Translations under genes and position numbers: made by a program
In this document: positions 11,664 to 22,404 of the stretch, in pieces
How positions within the stretch are numbered: position 1 is the stretch's first letter
Layout of the letters: the number at the start of each line of letters is the position of its first letter
Source: Tillandsia leiboldiana
Taxonomy: Eukaryota; Streptophyta; Magnoliopsida; Poales; Bromeliaceae
Length of the DNA stretch: 64,000 bases
Direction of reading: 5' to 3'
Assembly (NCBI GenBank): GCA_029204045.2
Contig: CM055066.1
Span: 13,898,484 to 13,962,483, forward strand
Notes under the pieces: model-generated
Database searches by the model: none
Seen by the model: only the letters and a program-made list of their open reading frames with translations
Told to the model about the DNA's origin: nothing

Positions 11664-13920
11664 TGTAGTGTTCTGGTATTTCGGGGCCTTGCGGACGTGC
11701 GCAGTTAGCTAACCGACGCATCTGGAGATGGTCGAGTCGAGCGGGAACCATTTCACGCAAAATCGACGCGAAAACGGGCACTGGATGGGCGAATTCATGG
11801 AAACCAAAGTTTCATGAATTCGGACGCCCGAATCCCTAAATTCGGGTAGTCCGATTTTAGCTTGTTGGAGTCCATGTTGGGCCAATTCAAGCACTAGTCT
11901 CCCGGGCGCCCGAATCCCGATTAGGGCGTCCGAAAATATCTTGATAGAGTTAGATCCATATTAGTTTTGCAGTTGATCCGCATGTCTATTTTACCCGAAA
12001 CAATTTTTTCCTATAAGAGGACTCAGAGGGGGGTTTTTATAGGGTTCTTTCTTTTTGATTGGGATCTTATCCCCTCACCTAACCCCTCAAACTCTACCCT
12101 GGAGATATTAGAGGAGAGGCGGCAGCAGCAGCAGCAAGAGCTTCACCCCACAACCTGTTTGAGCACCTTGGGAACCCGTTCTTGCTTCAGAGGCTTCATC
12201 TTGAGGGAGCGAATCACGCGCGGGCTGTGCGAGTTGACGAGCAGAGCGGCTGGAGGTACATCCACTTGGCGTTTGAGCTCCCAACCCATCTTCTCTGTTG
12301 GATTTCTTCAATATGTGAGGTTGAGGTAGGTTGAGCTTGTTTATGGATGGTTGGATGGTTCTCTGTTGGACTTTTTCTTGAGATTTTTGGAGCTCCTGCA
12401 TCCATGGTGGTACAGAGCTTGATGCTTTTGGGATTTTTCCTCTTCTCTTTGATGTTGGTTGTTTGGAGCATGTTGGAGCTAGCAGAAGCTCTGGTGGTGG
12501 AGTAGACTGAGAGGCTGCTTGGACTATTTCTGTGTTCGTGTGTTTTCGGGAGCTCCAGTTTGCTTCAGACAATGGATCGAGCCGCGACGATTTCTTGTCG
12601 TGTTTGGACTAGCGTTTGAGGTGGGTTTGATTTCACCAAAATAGACGTACTCTCTATTATATCTATTTTATTTTGAGATCCAACATGCTAGAGTATTGTT
12701 AGGATTTTTCTGTTAAATCTGATACTGTCTAAAAAATAGCAAAAAATTATATTTGGACCCCTGGATATTTTTGATGCAAAATAGAGTGTACTTGACACTA
12801 GATAAAAAAGTTAAAATAATATTTTTACCTGCATTTGGACACCCGATAAAAGATCTGTACCGTGCCTGTACATGTTCATTGTTTTTATATTTTTATCACC
12901 CTGGGTAGAGGGTTGTGAGCGGTCGGATTAGTGTACGTTGCATTTACGCTCATGCCTAGACTGAGTTCTAGTGTTGGGAGCCATTCGGATTGACGGTGGT
13001 CCCGGACTGTTGAACATTCCGGCCTATGCCGTGGGCATGTTGAGAGATATGAGTTGGTTGATCTAGTTGATCATCGGATTTGAACTATAGCCAGCATGAG
13101 CCGTATTGAGCTCAACTGAGATGCACAGCTTTCCTCCGTGGGGTCACGCCCCTCGAGTGCCGCTCCGAAGCTAGGCCTGTTTTATGCGTGGCATCGATGT
13201 GGCCCGCTTGGGCACCCTACGTAATTCCAGTCCTTCGTGGATGTAATGGTAGTAGGTAGGCGCAGGTTTGATTGGACCCATAGTAACAGTTAGTGAGATT
13301 GGGCTGACTATGAGCATTTTGTGAGATAGATGCAGTTACTTTTCCCCTTTTTCCTTGAGCATAGTAGTTTGAGGCATAGTAGCTGTAATTCATTCGAACT
13401 TTCACTTTCCTGTTGTTTAGCAGTAGTATACTTATGCCTCTAGTAAACCTAGTGGGTAGATCGTCGGTCTTGGTGACGGTACCTACTTAGAACTACTTTG
13501 TTTATGTAGTTCACACTCGCTGTTGGCGACCTTTTTGCAGAGACTTCTGCACCTGTTCCTCCGCCGGCAGCCGCTCTTGATCGAGGTAAGGGAGTCGCGA
13601 GCTAGATCCGTACCTGAGTGTACTTGGACTTAGAGTCGTTCCCTCCGATGACTATTTTGGATTTGTTGTACTGTACGGTCTGATTTTTATTGTACTTTAT
13701 TTTGTGTATTTTGGTAATTGACTCTGTATTTTGGATGTGTATCAGACGTACAGTGGATTATGTTTTAGTTTATATTAGCTTCTTTCCAGCTCTGATATAT
13801 CTGTTTAGCTTCGTAAATACTATATTTTGCAGGTTAGACGCTTCGCCTATGCGGGACTTCTAATATGGGTGGCGGATCTGTTGGCGAGCCCGAGTCGCAG
13901 TCCGACCCCGGGGCGTGACA
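11664..13920 (+). repeat. 5' LTR of element A, 2257 bp
   Basis: Starts TGTAGTGTTC and ends GGGCGTGACA, immediately before a tRNA-Met PBS. Its first 250 bp and last 600 bp match the LTRs of element A', while the middle has diverged. U3 holds paired boxes (GGGCGCCC at 11904, GGGCGTCC at 11924), a TATA-like CTATAAGAGG near 12011 and a CAG-rich leader near 12121. The 154-residue minus-strand frame at 12108-12572 is an artefact. Confidence 0.9.
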
Positions 13921-13928
13921 GATTAGGT

Positions 13929-13941
13929 TGGTATCAAAGCC
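13929..13941 (+). other. Primer-binding site, initiator tRNA-Met, element A
   Basis: TGGTATCAAAGCC lies 9 bp after the LTR end. The usual plant PBS is TGGTATCAGAGC, so one position is changed here. Confidence 0.85.
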
Positions 13942-14228
13942 AAAGAATAGGTCGTTGAGGACTTAGGAGACCCTAGGCTTGTGGCTTGACCCTAGGATGT
14001 TTGACGTGAGAGTCACAATTTGTAGCGAGAGTCAGGATTGAGTTATTGAACTCTTCCAAGGGACTAGGAGAGTGATCGACATGTCTTCCCCTGCTAAGCG
14101 ACTATGTTGACTGCAGACAACATAGTGCTACCGGAGTGGAAAGATGTCTTAAGACTTTTCGCCGGATTGGGACGAGTGTGTTGTGTTTGTGATGACTGAC
14201 CTCCTGGTTCTGTTGCAGGTGATCACAA

Positions 14229-15550
14229 TGGCTCCTAGACGCCGAGTACCGACACAGGCGCACCCCACTTCATCCGACGAGCCAGAGCAGTCCGAGCCAG
14301 AACATATTGGATCGAGTGAGGCCCAGGAGCAGCGAGCACAGATGGCCAGTTTGCATGAGGCGTACCTACAACAGGGAGAGACGTTCGGCCACATAGTCCA
14401 GATGTTGGCCCAGTGAGCACCGCAGATGACTTCACAAGCCGAGACTCCCCCAGTGGCAGCGTCTCCAATAGCAGCAGCACCTGCAGCACCAGCAATACCA
14501 GTAGCTCAGAAGTACCGATGACCAATGGTGGGGCTCGAGGCTGGGCAGACAGTTGACCCGAGCGGAGCAGGAGGAGATTTCGGAGAGGTTGGACTATTTT
14601 CGTAGATTCGATCCTCACCGTTTTACTGGACAGAGCACAGAGCCTTAGGAGGCGGAGTTATGGGTGGCGGCTATAGAGAAGTTGTTCGAGGATCTTTTTG
14701 TGCCTGAGAGGTATCAGGTTCACCTAGCCGTCCACTTCCTCGAGAGGGATGCTAATGCCTGATGGCGGAAGGTTCGACCGGAGGGACGACTGGGTACACG
14801 ACCACTGGGTACACAGATGATGTCGCGGCCCGAGTTTCGCGGCATGCTGTTCGAAGCCTTTTTCCGGACAATGTAAAGCAGAAGCTCGAGGAGGACCTCA
14901 GGACCTTGTAGTAGGGCAATAGATCAGTGCAGGGATACATCCGGGAGTTTACACAGTTACTGAACTGCGTACCTTTTGCAGCAAGAGATGAGGCGCATCA
15001 GGTGTATTTGTTTAAAAGGGGGCTGTGACAAGACCTCTACTAGTTTGTACAGACGCAGCGGTCGTAGACCCTTGATGCCTACATGGAGCAGGCCCTATGT
15101 GTAGAGCGAGGCGCCGCAGTGCTGATGGAGAGGGACAGGGCGTTAGGATCGAGTTCTAGTGAGAAACTCCCGACACTGAATGATGGGGGACAGACCAGCA
15201 GGCAGAGACCCCAAAGACCTCCACGATTCCGTCCCCAGGGACGTGGATCTCAAAGGCGACAGCGGTCTGGTGGATCCCGACAGCAATGTCAGCAGCAGCA
15301 GTTTCAGAGGAGGTGAAATAGGTGCAGTATTTGTAGAGGACCGCACCCACCGCAGCAGTGCGACCACCATCAGGGGCGATGCTTCCGATGTGGGCAGCCG
15401 GGGTATTTCCAGTCCGCCTGCTCCCGAGCAGGATCACCGGCACCTTCGTCGGCATCGGCTCCTTCCTTGCCCCTACAAATAGCAAGAGCACTACCAACTT
15501 ACAGCCTGGCAGATCGGGTACATCATCGCGACCGGCTGAGAGGCAATAGT
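14229..15550 (+). pseudogene. gag of element A (broken)
   Basis: The start is the ATG at 14229, opening MAPRRRVPTQAHP, closely matched by the gag start of A' (36660). A stop at about 14414 ends the first frame. The homologous sequence continues in other frames through a capsid-like region (about 14560-15060) and a basic Q/R-rich linker (about 15200-15315). A CCHC-type knuckle at about 15380-15420 has tyrosine where histidine is expected (CFRCGQPGYFQSAC). Family role: the structural protein that packages the RNA. At least five in-frame stops are visible. The first 50 bp upstream contain a TTGCAG-G acceptor-like site also present in A'. Confidence 0.8.
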
Positions 15551-15599
15551 AGGCGCCAAGTGGGCACGTTTATACAGCACAAGTAAAGGACTCAGCGAC

Positions 15600-17355
15600 A
15601 GCTGACCATGTGATGGCAGGTATTATTTTGATTTCTGATATTAGAGTCGGTGCATTATTTGATACCGGTGCATCACATTCATTCATTAGTAGAGCGTTTG
15701 CCTCCCTGCATGGATTAGAGTTAGGGCCGTTACCACATGCACGAGAGGTGCAAATTTCTAATCATGTTTTGCATGTGGAGGAGTGTTGTTGGACATGTCC
15801 AGTGTAGTTGGGACCTTCGATTATGTCCGCAGGCCTGTTGGTCTTGCGACAACTTCTGGGTTTTGATGTAGTGCTCGAGATAGATTGGCTGGTGCGATAC
15901 TTCGCGACAATCGACTGCAATAGGAGGACGGTGACCTTCCGCTAGCCCGGGCAGCAGAGGATGCTAGAGTACGCTATTCGCTGCTACGATTTCTTCGGCG
16001 AGGGCCCGACAGATGATGAGCCGAGAATGTATTGCCTTTCTGGCGACCGTAGTAGAGGTGCCTACGGCAGCACCGAGACTTGAGGATATCCCTATCGTCC
16101 ACGAGTTCTCAGATGTGTTTCCCCCGGAGTTGTTGATGATGCCGACGGATAGAGAGATCGAGTTTGTGATTGACGTGGTTCCCAGAACCGCGCCAATCTC
16201 AAAGGCGTCCTACAGGATAGCACCGGCAATGCTGAGGGAGCTGAAAGCACAGTTGCAGGACTTGGTGGATAAAGGGTTTGTCAAACCTAGTGTGTCGCCT
16301 TGGGGAGCGTCGGTGTTGTTCGTGAAGAAGAAAGATGGTTCACTGAGACTTTGTGTTGACTACAGGGAACTGAATAAAGTGACCATCAAGAACAAGTATC
16401 CTTTGTCTCGCATCAACTGCAAGAAGTTTGTGTCTTCTCTAAAGTGGATCAGCAATCCAATTACCACCAGCTGAAGGAGAAGGCCGAGGACATTTCCAAG
16501 ACGGCGTTTAGGACTCGAACAGGCATTATGAGTTTACAGTGATGCCTTTTAGATTGACTAATGTCCCTACAGCATTCATGGATTTGATGAACAGTGTTTT
16601 AGCCGTACTTGGACCAATTCGTGGTTGTGTTTATTGATGATATCTTGGTCTACTCCCAGAGTGATGAGGAGCATGAGGAGCACTTGAGGTTAGTTGTACA
16701 GCTTCTGAGAGAGAAGAAGTATGCCAAGTTGAAGATGTGCGAGTTTTGGCTTCGGGAGGTTACCTTTTTGGGCCACGTTTTAGCGAATGGTGTGGCGGTT
16801 GACCCGAGGAAAGTTGATGCGATTTGGGGTTGGCCCAGGCCGACGACGATCACCGAGGTATGGAGCTTTCTTGGTTTGGCAGGTTACTACTGTCGATTCG
16901 TAGAAAGCTTTGCGAAGCTTTCCACTCCCCTCACTCATCTGACTCGAAAGAGAATTAAGTTTGTTTGGAGTGAGACCAATCAGTGGTGCTTTGAGGATCT
17001 GAAGCAGAGACTGATGTCGGCTCCTATCCTCGCCCTCCCGGTCATGGGGGAAGGATTCGTGATTTTCAGTGACGCCTCCCATAGCAGCCTTGGTTGTCTT
17101 GATGCAGCATGATAGACTAATTGCTTATGCTTCACGACAATTAAAGGATTATGAGAAGAATTACCCTACACATGATCTTGAGTTGGCAGCTGTGGTGTTT
17201 AACTTGAAGTTGTGGCGACACTATTTGTATGGTGAGCACTACGAGATCTTCACCAACCACAAGAGCTTTGTTTTACTCAGAAGGAGTTGAATTTGAGGCA
17301 ACGCCGATAGTTGGAGTTGTTAAAGGATTATGGCTTGAATATTCAGTATCATCCC
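15600..17355 (+). pseudogene. pol of element A: protease, reverse transcriptase, first part of RNase H (broken)
   Basis: Protease: 15610-15807 contains the aspartic-protease motif DTGAS, here intact. Reverse transcriptase: 16060-16920, with the conserved KKKDGSLRLCVDYRELN block (about 16325-16375), a frameshift near 16420, and the catalytic FIDD motif retained in VVFIDDILVYSQSDEEH (about 16620-16680). RNase H: 16960-17355, with FSDASHSSLGC and DLELAAVVF. The later TDHKS position reads TNHKS, a loss of an acidic residue. A frameshift near 17090 splits it. The frame is cut at 17355 by solo LTR B2, which duplicated ATCCC; RNase H resumes at 20325. Confidence 0.88.
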
Positions 17356-17594
17356 TGTAATGCACCGACTTTCGTTAAAATGGTAAAGTGCGGATAAGTC
17401 ACCGTACACATGTTTAAAAATATGACGAAAATGAGTTAGAACAAGTTTGGTTCGAAACAAATCGCATTCGGATCGAAGTTGAGTCGAAAACGGGCGAAAA
17501 CAGCCAAGTCTGAAGCTTCAAATAGGTTTCGAATGCCCAGACTGCCCTGGGGGCGCCTGGAGCTACAATAGCGGGCGTTGGGGTGAGCTCCCTG

Positions 17595-18170
17595 TGTGAC
17601 GCCCCACTTCCCAGGGGGTCACCCATCCTAGAACTACTCTAGCTCTAGCACGCTTAACTCTCATGTTCCTCTTGGATCTTGCTACCATCCAAAATGCTAT
17701 AGCCGGGTTAGAGATTTAGTCCTATTATATCATTTATATAGAGGACTAATCCAAATTCCGGGGGTGTCACATTCTTCCCCCCTTTAAGCCCTGACGTCCA
17801 CGTCAGGCTCAAGCACACTCACAAGCACCAGGCGATGTGAGACTCGTCTCGCTAGCCTTAGCCGACCTTGTGAGGAGCTGCACTCCACTCACAACGGTCA
17901 TTAACCGGGGAGCCTCGCTCTACCCGCTATATAACCCTGGCTCAGCCGAGACTCATCTCACATTTCCGGCTAGTGAATGGCTCTGATACCAACTGTGACG
18001 CCCCACTTCCCAGTGGGTCACCCATCCTAGAACTACTCTAGCTCTAGCACGCTTAACTCTCATGTTCCTCTTGGATCTTGCTACCATCCAAAATGCTATA
18101 GCCGGGTTAGAGATTTAGTCCTATTATATCATTTATATAGAAGACTAATCCAAATTCCGGGGGTGTCACA
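17595..18170 (-). mobile_element. Cassandra-type TRIM retroelement, copy 1, 576 bp
   Basis: Two 177 bp direct repeats (17595-17771 and 17994-18170) differ at two positions and enclose 222 bp. On the minus strand the order is LTR, TGGTATCAGAGCC (17979-17991, initiator-tRNA-Met PBS), a non-coding interior, purine tract (17772-17786), LTR. The TSD is CCCTG at 17590-17594 and 18171-18175. LTR termini are TGTGACAC and GTCACA. The LTR 3' half matches the plant 5S rRNA internal promoter region, the defining trait of Cassandra. With no coding capacity, it must use another element's enzymes. Two substitutions in 177 bp suggest a fairly recent insertion. The LTR is short for the family. Confidence 0.93.
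17606..17676 (-). promoter_or_regulatory. 5S rRNA-derived Pol III promoter in Cassandra LTR (copy 1; second at 18005-18075)
   Basis: On the minus strand the LTR reads GTTAAGCGTGCT, a short diverged stretch, then CTAGGATGGGTGACCCCC and TGGGAAGT. These are the box A, intermediate element and box C segments of plant 5S rRNA, in the right order and spacing. The first half of 5S is only weakly preserved (an ATCC/GAAC remnant). Whether Pol III still transcribes it is unknown. Confidence 0.85.
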
Positions 18171-20324
18171 CCCTGTCCGTACTTTGGACTCTCAACCCGA
18201 GAGCAAGTTTTGGTGCGCGCAGATTTTCAGACGCCCGGGGTGTCCTGTGGGCGCCCGGATGAACAGTTGCGGGCGCAAAGTGAGGGTGCCTCGGACCGTC
18301 CGGAGGAACAGTGGCTCCGACGTTTCGGATGCCCAGACAAGGTCGCGGGCGCCCGAATCTGGCGGAGGCTGACATGGTTTGGTTGTAAATTGGGGATTTT
18401 TGCGAGGGCATTGGATCATTTCACACCTCTGTCACCCCTGCCTACCCTTTGACCAAAACCTATTTTTAAAACCCCTCTCTTTCTCTCCCTCTCTCACACT
18501 CTATTCTACTCTCTCCCTGTGTTTTCTCTCCAGAGAAGAAGCAGCAGCAGTAGCAACAGAGAGCGGGAGGGAGCACTATGGAGGGCTTGAGCAGAGGGTT
18601 TGATCTCCAAAACAGCTTGGAGAAGGTGGAAAGAATCTCAAGGAAGGCTTTGGAGACAAGAAAGAGCCATTTCCCCATCTCTTTTGGCTAAGACCTCAAG
18701 AAAGGTATGTGGAAAAAATTTAGGGTTTTGGGATTTTTTTATTTCTATGGATTTAAAAGAGAAGAAATAATTTCTTATGGATTTTTATCCCACTTTTAGG
18801 AGATTTCGTGGCGATACAAGAGATCAAACCACCTTTTCTTCAAAGAGCGTCCAAGGTGAGGGATTTCGCCAAAAATGATGAACTCGTCTCTTTTCCTTTG
18901 CCTTCTACGACTTTAGAAGCATGTTGTAAGAGAAATTTCAAAATTTAGCCTTGCATGAAAATGAATAATAAACCTAGTTGTAGGTTGACTTTGCACGAAA
19001 GTGACGAATAAACCTAGTTGTGGGTTGTTCTTGCATGGGTATGTGTGGCATGTGGAATTAGGAGAAAACCTAGGTCAAGTTGTGGTATGTGTAGCATGAA
19101 ACCTAGGAGAAAATCTAGGTTTAACTGAGTGGCTTTTAACTTAGGAAAAATCTAAGGTGAAAATGTAGAGTTTCAATATAGAATCATTGAACTCTAAGGT
19201 TAGAGTGTTATGGTCGATGTTTTGGTGTCCTTGGGGCATCTTGCAACTTTAGAGTAAGGAACTTAGGGTGAATGTGCAAATTGAGTAAACAAAAGAATTC
19301 TAACTTAAATTGGTGTCCTTGGGGCATCCTAGCTATCCTAGAGTTAATAACCTAGGGTAAAAGAGAAAAGTAAAGCTTCCGGAAGTGAGAGAAAAATGCT
19401 AACAGGAGGGGCGAGCATATATCGACTCCCGGGGAAGTGAGCGAGCAAGATTTAGCTTCCCAAGTGAATAAGTGCCAAGGTGCTTTAAACTCATTCGAGG
19501 TAAGGGTGAGAGTGAGCGAGAAAGACTCAACTCTCCGTGAAAAGATAGCTCAAAAAGGCCCAAGCAACCGCCTAGTAGAGAGGATTTCGCGCATAAGTCG
19601 ACTCTCCACGAAGCACCTTTTATGAAATCTAAATCATAATATGATTAGTGTGACCGGGTGCGATCGGATTAGTTATAATCCTTTTATTGCGGCATAGTGG
19701 TCGGGATATGATTTTAGTAGCCTAGTGTGGCATGGCATCGTAGCATTCTGGCATTGAGCATGGACTAGTAGTGTAGTGATTTTCATATCAGCATACTAGT
19801 ATAGTATTTACAGCTTTCCATATATATATCTTGCTACTAATGTTTCCATTGGACCAAGAGATGTAGAGCATATTTTTCGGTGGATGAACCCACTGGAAAC
19901 TATTCGTAGTTCTCACACCATGTGGTTTACCCTTTTTTACAAATTCAGGTACCGCCGGTGAGGCACGTGACAGGAGCAAGAGCCCAACAGCATAGAGACC
20001 TAGAGGGTCTAGTGGTATATTATCCATTTTGTATTTTGAGAGTGAACATTGTATTTTGTGAGGATAAACAAAAAAAAATTGTACTAATTGTTATATGACA
20101 AATGTTCATTCTAGTATTTTAGTTCAACTTTATTCAGTTGTGTTTATGTTTAAAGTTGAATGTTCAGTTTAGTAGTATTTTTACTCTGATATTGTATCTC
20201 GTTATACTCATTGTATTGCTTTAGATGTTGTTTCCGTTCCTTTCGGGTATAGAGAAGTCATGCCTAATTAGCGGGTCTGTTAGCCTGACCGAACTGACCA
20301 AATAGGTGGTCTCGGGGCGTGACA

Positions 20325-21547
20325 ATCCCGGCAAAGCCAACGTGGTTGCAGATGCCTTGAGCTAGGGAGTAGTGCAGAATTTGAGCTTGATGATCACTCA
20401 GCATACGCCACTACTCGAGGAGATGAGGCGGGTGGAGCTGGAGGTTGTGTCCCCTGGGGTTTCAGCGAGATTGACGTCTATAGTCTTGCAGCCCACTCTG
20501 TTGGACAGGATCAAAAAGAAACAAAGTGAGGACCCCCATTTGATGAGGATTCGAGAGCAGATTTAGAGCGAGCAGGCTAGAGACTTTATAGTAGATGCGT
20601 CGGGAGTACTACGGTACAAGGACCGAGCTTGTGTGCTTATGGATGCCGAAATCAGAGAGAAGATTTTGAGAGAGGCTCATTATACGCCTTATACCAATCA
20701 TCCTAGTAGGACAAATAAATGTATAAGGACCTCAATGCACACTTTTGGTGGAATGGAATGAAGAGGAATATTGGGAGATTCGTGGCTCAGTATTTGACTT
20801 GTCAGCAAGTGAAGGCAGAGCACCGTGTTCCTGCTGGCAAGTTACAGCTCCCAATCCCTGAGTAGAAATGGGATCATATCATGATGGATTTTGTAGTAGG
20901 GTTACCGAGAGCTCAGAGCGGGGCGGATGCAGCTTGGGTGATAGTGGACAGATTGACCAAGTCTGCCCACTTTCTGCCGGCTCAGGTGACTTGGCTACTG
21001 GAGCGACTCGCGCAGTCATATTTAGATGAGGTGGTGAGATTACATGGAGTACTCACCTCGATAGTTTCAGATCGAGACACGAGATTCGTCTCGCATTTCT
21101 AGAGGAGCTTACATACGGCCTTGGGGACTCGGCTCTGTTTCAGTACAGCTTTTCACCCACAGACCGATGGACAGTCAGAGCGGACTATTCAGATATTAGA
21201 GGATATGTTAAGAGCTTACGTCCTGGATTTTGGAGGAGGGTGGTATCGACACCTTGGATTGGCTGAGTTTGCGTACAACAACTATCAAACGAGCATTCAA
21301 ATGGCTCCATTTGAAGCGTTGTATGGACGCAAGTGTCGATCGCCCCTACATTGGAGTGACGTGGGTGAGAGGAGGATTTTAGGACCCGACATCTTGCTGG
21401 AGGCAGAGGAAAAGGTGAGGATTATTCGACGACATCTTAAGACCGCCCAGAGTCAACAGAGAAGTTATGCAGATACTAGGCGACGAGACTTGGAGTTTCA
21501 TGTTGGTGACCATGTGTTTTTGAAAGTATCGCCGTCTAGGGAGATTC
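20325..21547 (+). pseudogene. pol of element A: end of RNase H, linker, integrase (broken)
   Basis: After solo LTR B2 the RNase H end reads GKANVVADALS (about 20331-20363). A connection domain with LEVVSPGVSARL follows. The zinc-binding region (about 20660-20830) is damaged by stops and a frameshift, keeping HYTPYTNHP and CQQVKAEHRVP. The catalytic core (20881-21400) retains all three acidic positions: D in MDFVVGLP, D in SDRDTRF (about 21067-21087), E in HPQTDGQSERTIQ (about 21149-21190). A stop lies at about 21100. The C-terminal part reaches HVGDHVFLKVSPS before solo LTR C interrupts at 21547 with the duplication GATTC. Integrase inserts the cDNA into chromatin. Confidence 0.9.
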
Positions 21548-22192
21548 TGTAGAGTACCGGGACTTCGTATAGTGCACCGACCTCGCAAGATGGAGTGGTG
21601 CGGAGAAATCGCCTTGGGCGTATTCCATTTGTGTTTACAGATGAGTTCGGATTGATTCGGATCGACGCGGGAGCCTTTGGGAAGAAAAGTGAGTTAGTGG
21701 CATCAAAACTTGGAAGCCCAGTTTGAATCAGTGGTTTCGGGGCATTGTGTGCTTGTAGAGTACTGGATTGGATAGAGAACCGACTCCGCAGTTGTGCGCA
21801 GAAAAATTGGGAAAAAGCTTGGGGCATGTGTACTTTCAGATTACAGCGGAGTTCGGGAGGTTTCGGTTTGACGCGGAGGCCCCGAAGGCAAAAAGTGAGT
21901 TGGAGTTGGCAATTAAAGGGTTAAATTAATTAATTGATTGTAACATGTTTTGGAGTTAAGAAAAGAAATGAGAAGAGAATGCAAGTGAGGGTTTTGTAGA
22001 GTATTGGATTTTTGAATTTAGCACACCGACTCCACAGTTGAGCTTTTTGAGTGGGAAAGGCTTTGGACAAGTGTATTTTGTGTTTACAATGGAGTTCGGG
22101 AGGTTTCAGAGTGATGCGGAAGCTTCCGGGGCAGAAAGCGAGTTGACGGCGAGGATTAGACAAGCTTTAGCCGAATTGGAGGGTTTGGAGCA
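21548..22192 (+). repeat. Tandem triplication of the LTR C 5' end
   Basis: TGTAGAGTAYYGG starts at 21548, 21754 and 21995. Each copy continues with a CACCGACTC-like segment, GTGTTTACAGATGAGTTCGG or its equivalents, and a GAAAGTGAGTT end. Units are about 206 and 241 bp and diverged by perhaps 20-25 percent. The U3 start is therefore reiterated inside one LTR. Confidence 0.8.
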
Positions 22193-22197
22193 TTGAG

Positions 22198-22307
22198 TTC
22201 CGGAACCAAAGTCTGGGTTCCGGAACTGCATGCTGTGTTCCGGAACTCGACACTTGGTTCCGGAACCAAATGACTTTGGTACCGGTACCCTGCTTATGGT
22301 ACCGGTA
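22198..22307. promoter_or_regulatory. Six CCGG-centred palindromes at 20 bp spacing in U3 of LTR C
   Basis: TTCCGGAA starts at 22198, 22218, 22238 and 22258, then TACCGGTA at 22280 and 22300. Spacing is 20, 20, 20, 22, 20 bp, with different spacer sequence each time. The array ends about 90 bp upstream of the TATATA box. I infer a multimeric protein-docking site. Confidence 0.68.
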
Positions 22308-22398
22308 CCCAGCCCCAGGATTCCAGATTTTTGTGGATTTTGAGCGGGGGCCTTTTGGTCTTTTCACTCCCAGTTGCCTACCACCCACGCCACCCTCT

Positions 22399-22404
22399 AT
22401 ATAG
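22399..22404 (+). promoter_or_regulatory. TATA box of LTR C
   Basis: TATATA within CCCTCTATATAGAGCCCC, followed after about 30 bp by a purine-rich GAAAGAAAG leader. Position relative to the box array and leader fits an LTR promoter. Confidence 0.6.

Larger units (their letters stand above)
17356..20324 (+). mobile_element. Solo LTR B2 (family B) inside RNase H of element A
   Basis: Begins TGTAATGCACC and ends GGGGCGTGACA, flanked by perfect ATCCC at 17351-17355 and 20325-20329. Removing it and one ATCCC rejoins the RNase H reading (QYHP to GKANVVADAL). It carries the Cassandra insertion at 17595-18170; the native length is about 2.39 kb, close to the 2394 bp of B3. U3 has GC-rich boxes of the GGGCGCCC type (18229-18354), not the TACCGGTA boxes of B1 and B3. 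A CT-rich leader follows at 18470-18530. Confidence 0.93.

Noticed and set aside
12108..12572. 154-residue minus-strand frame in the LTR of element A
   Set aside because: Antisense to the CAG-rich leader, not conserved as a frame in the A' LTRs.
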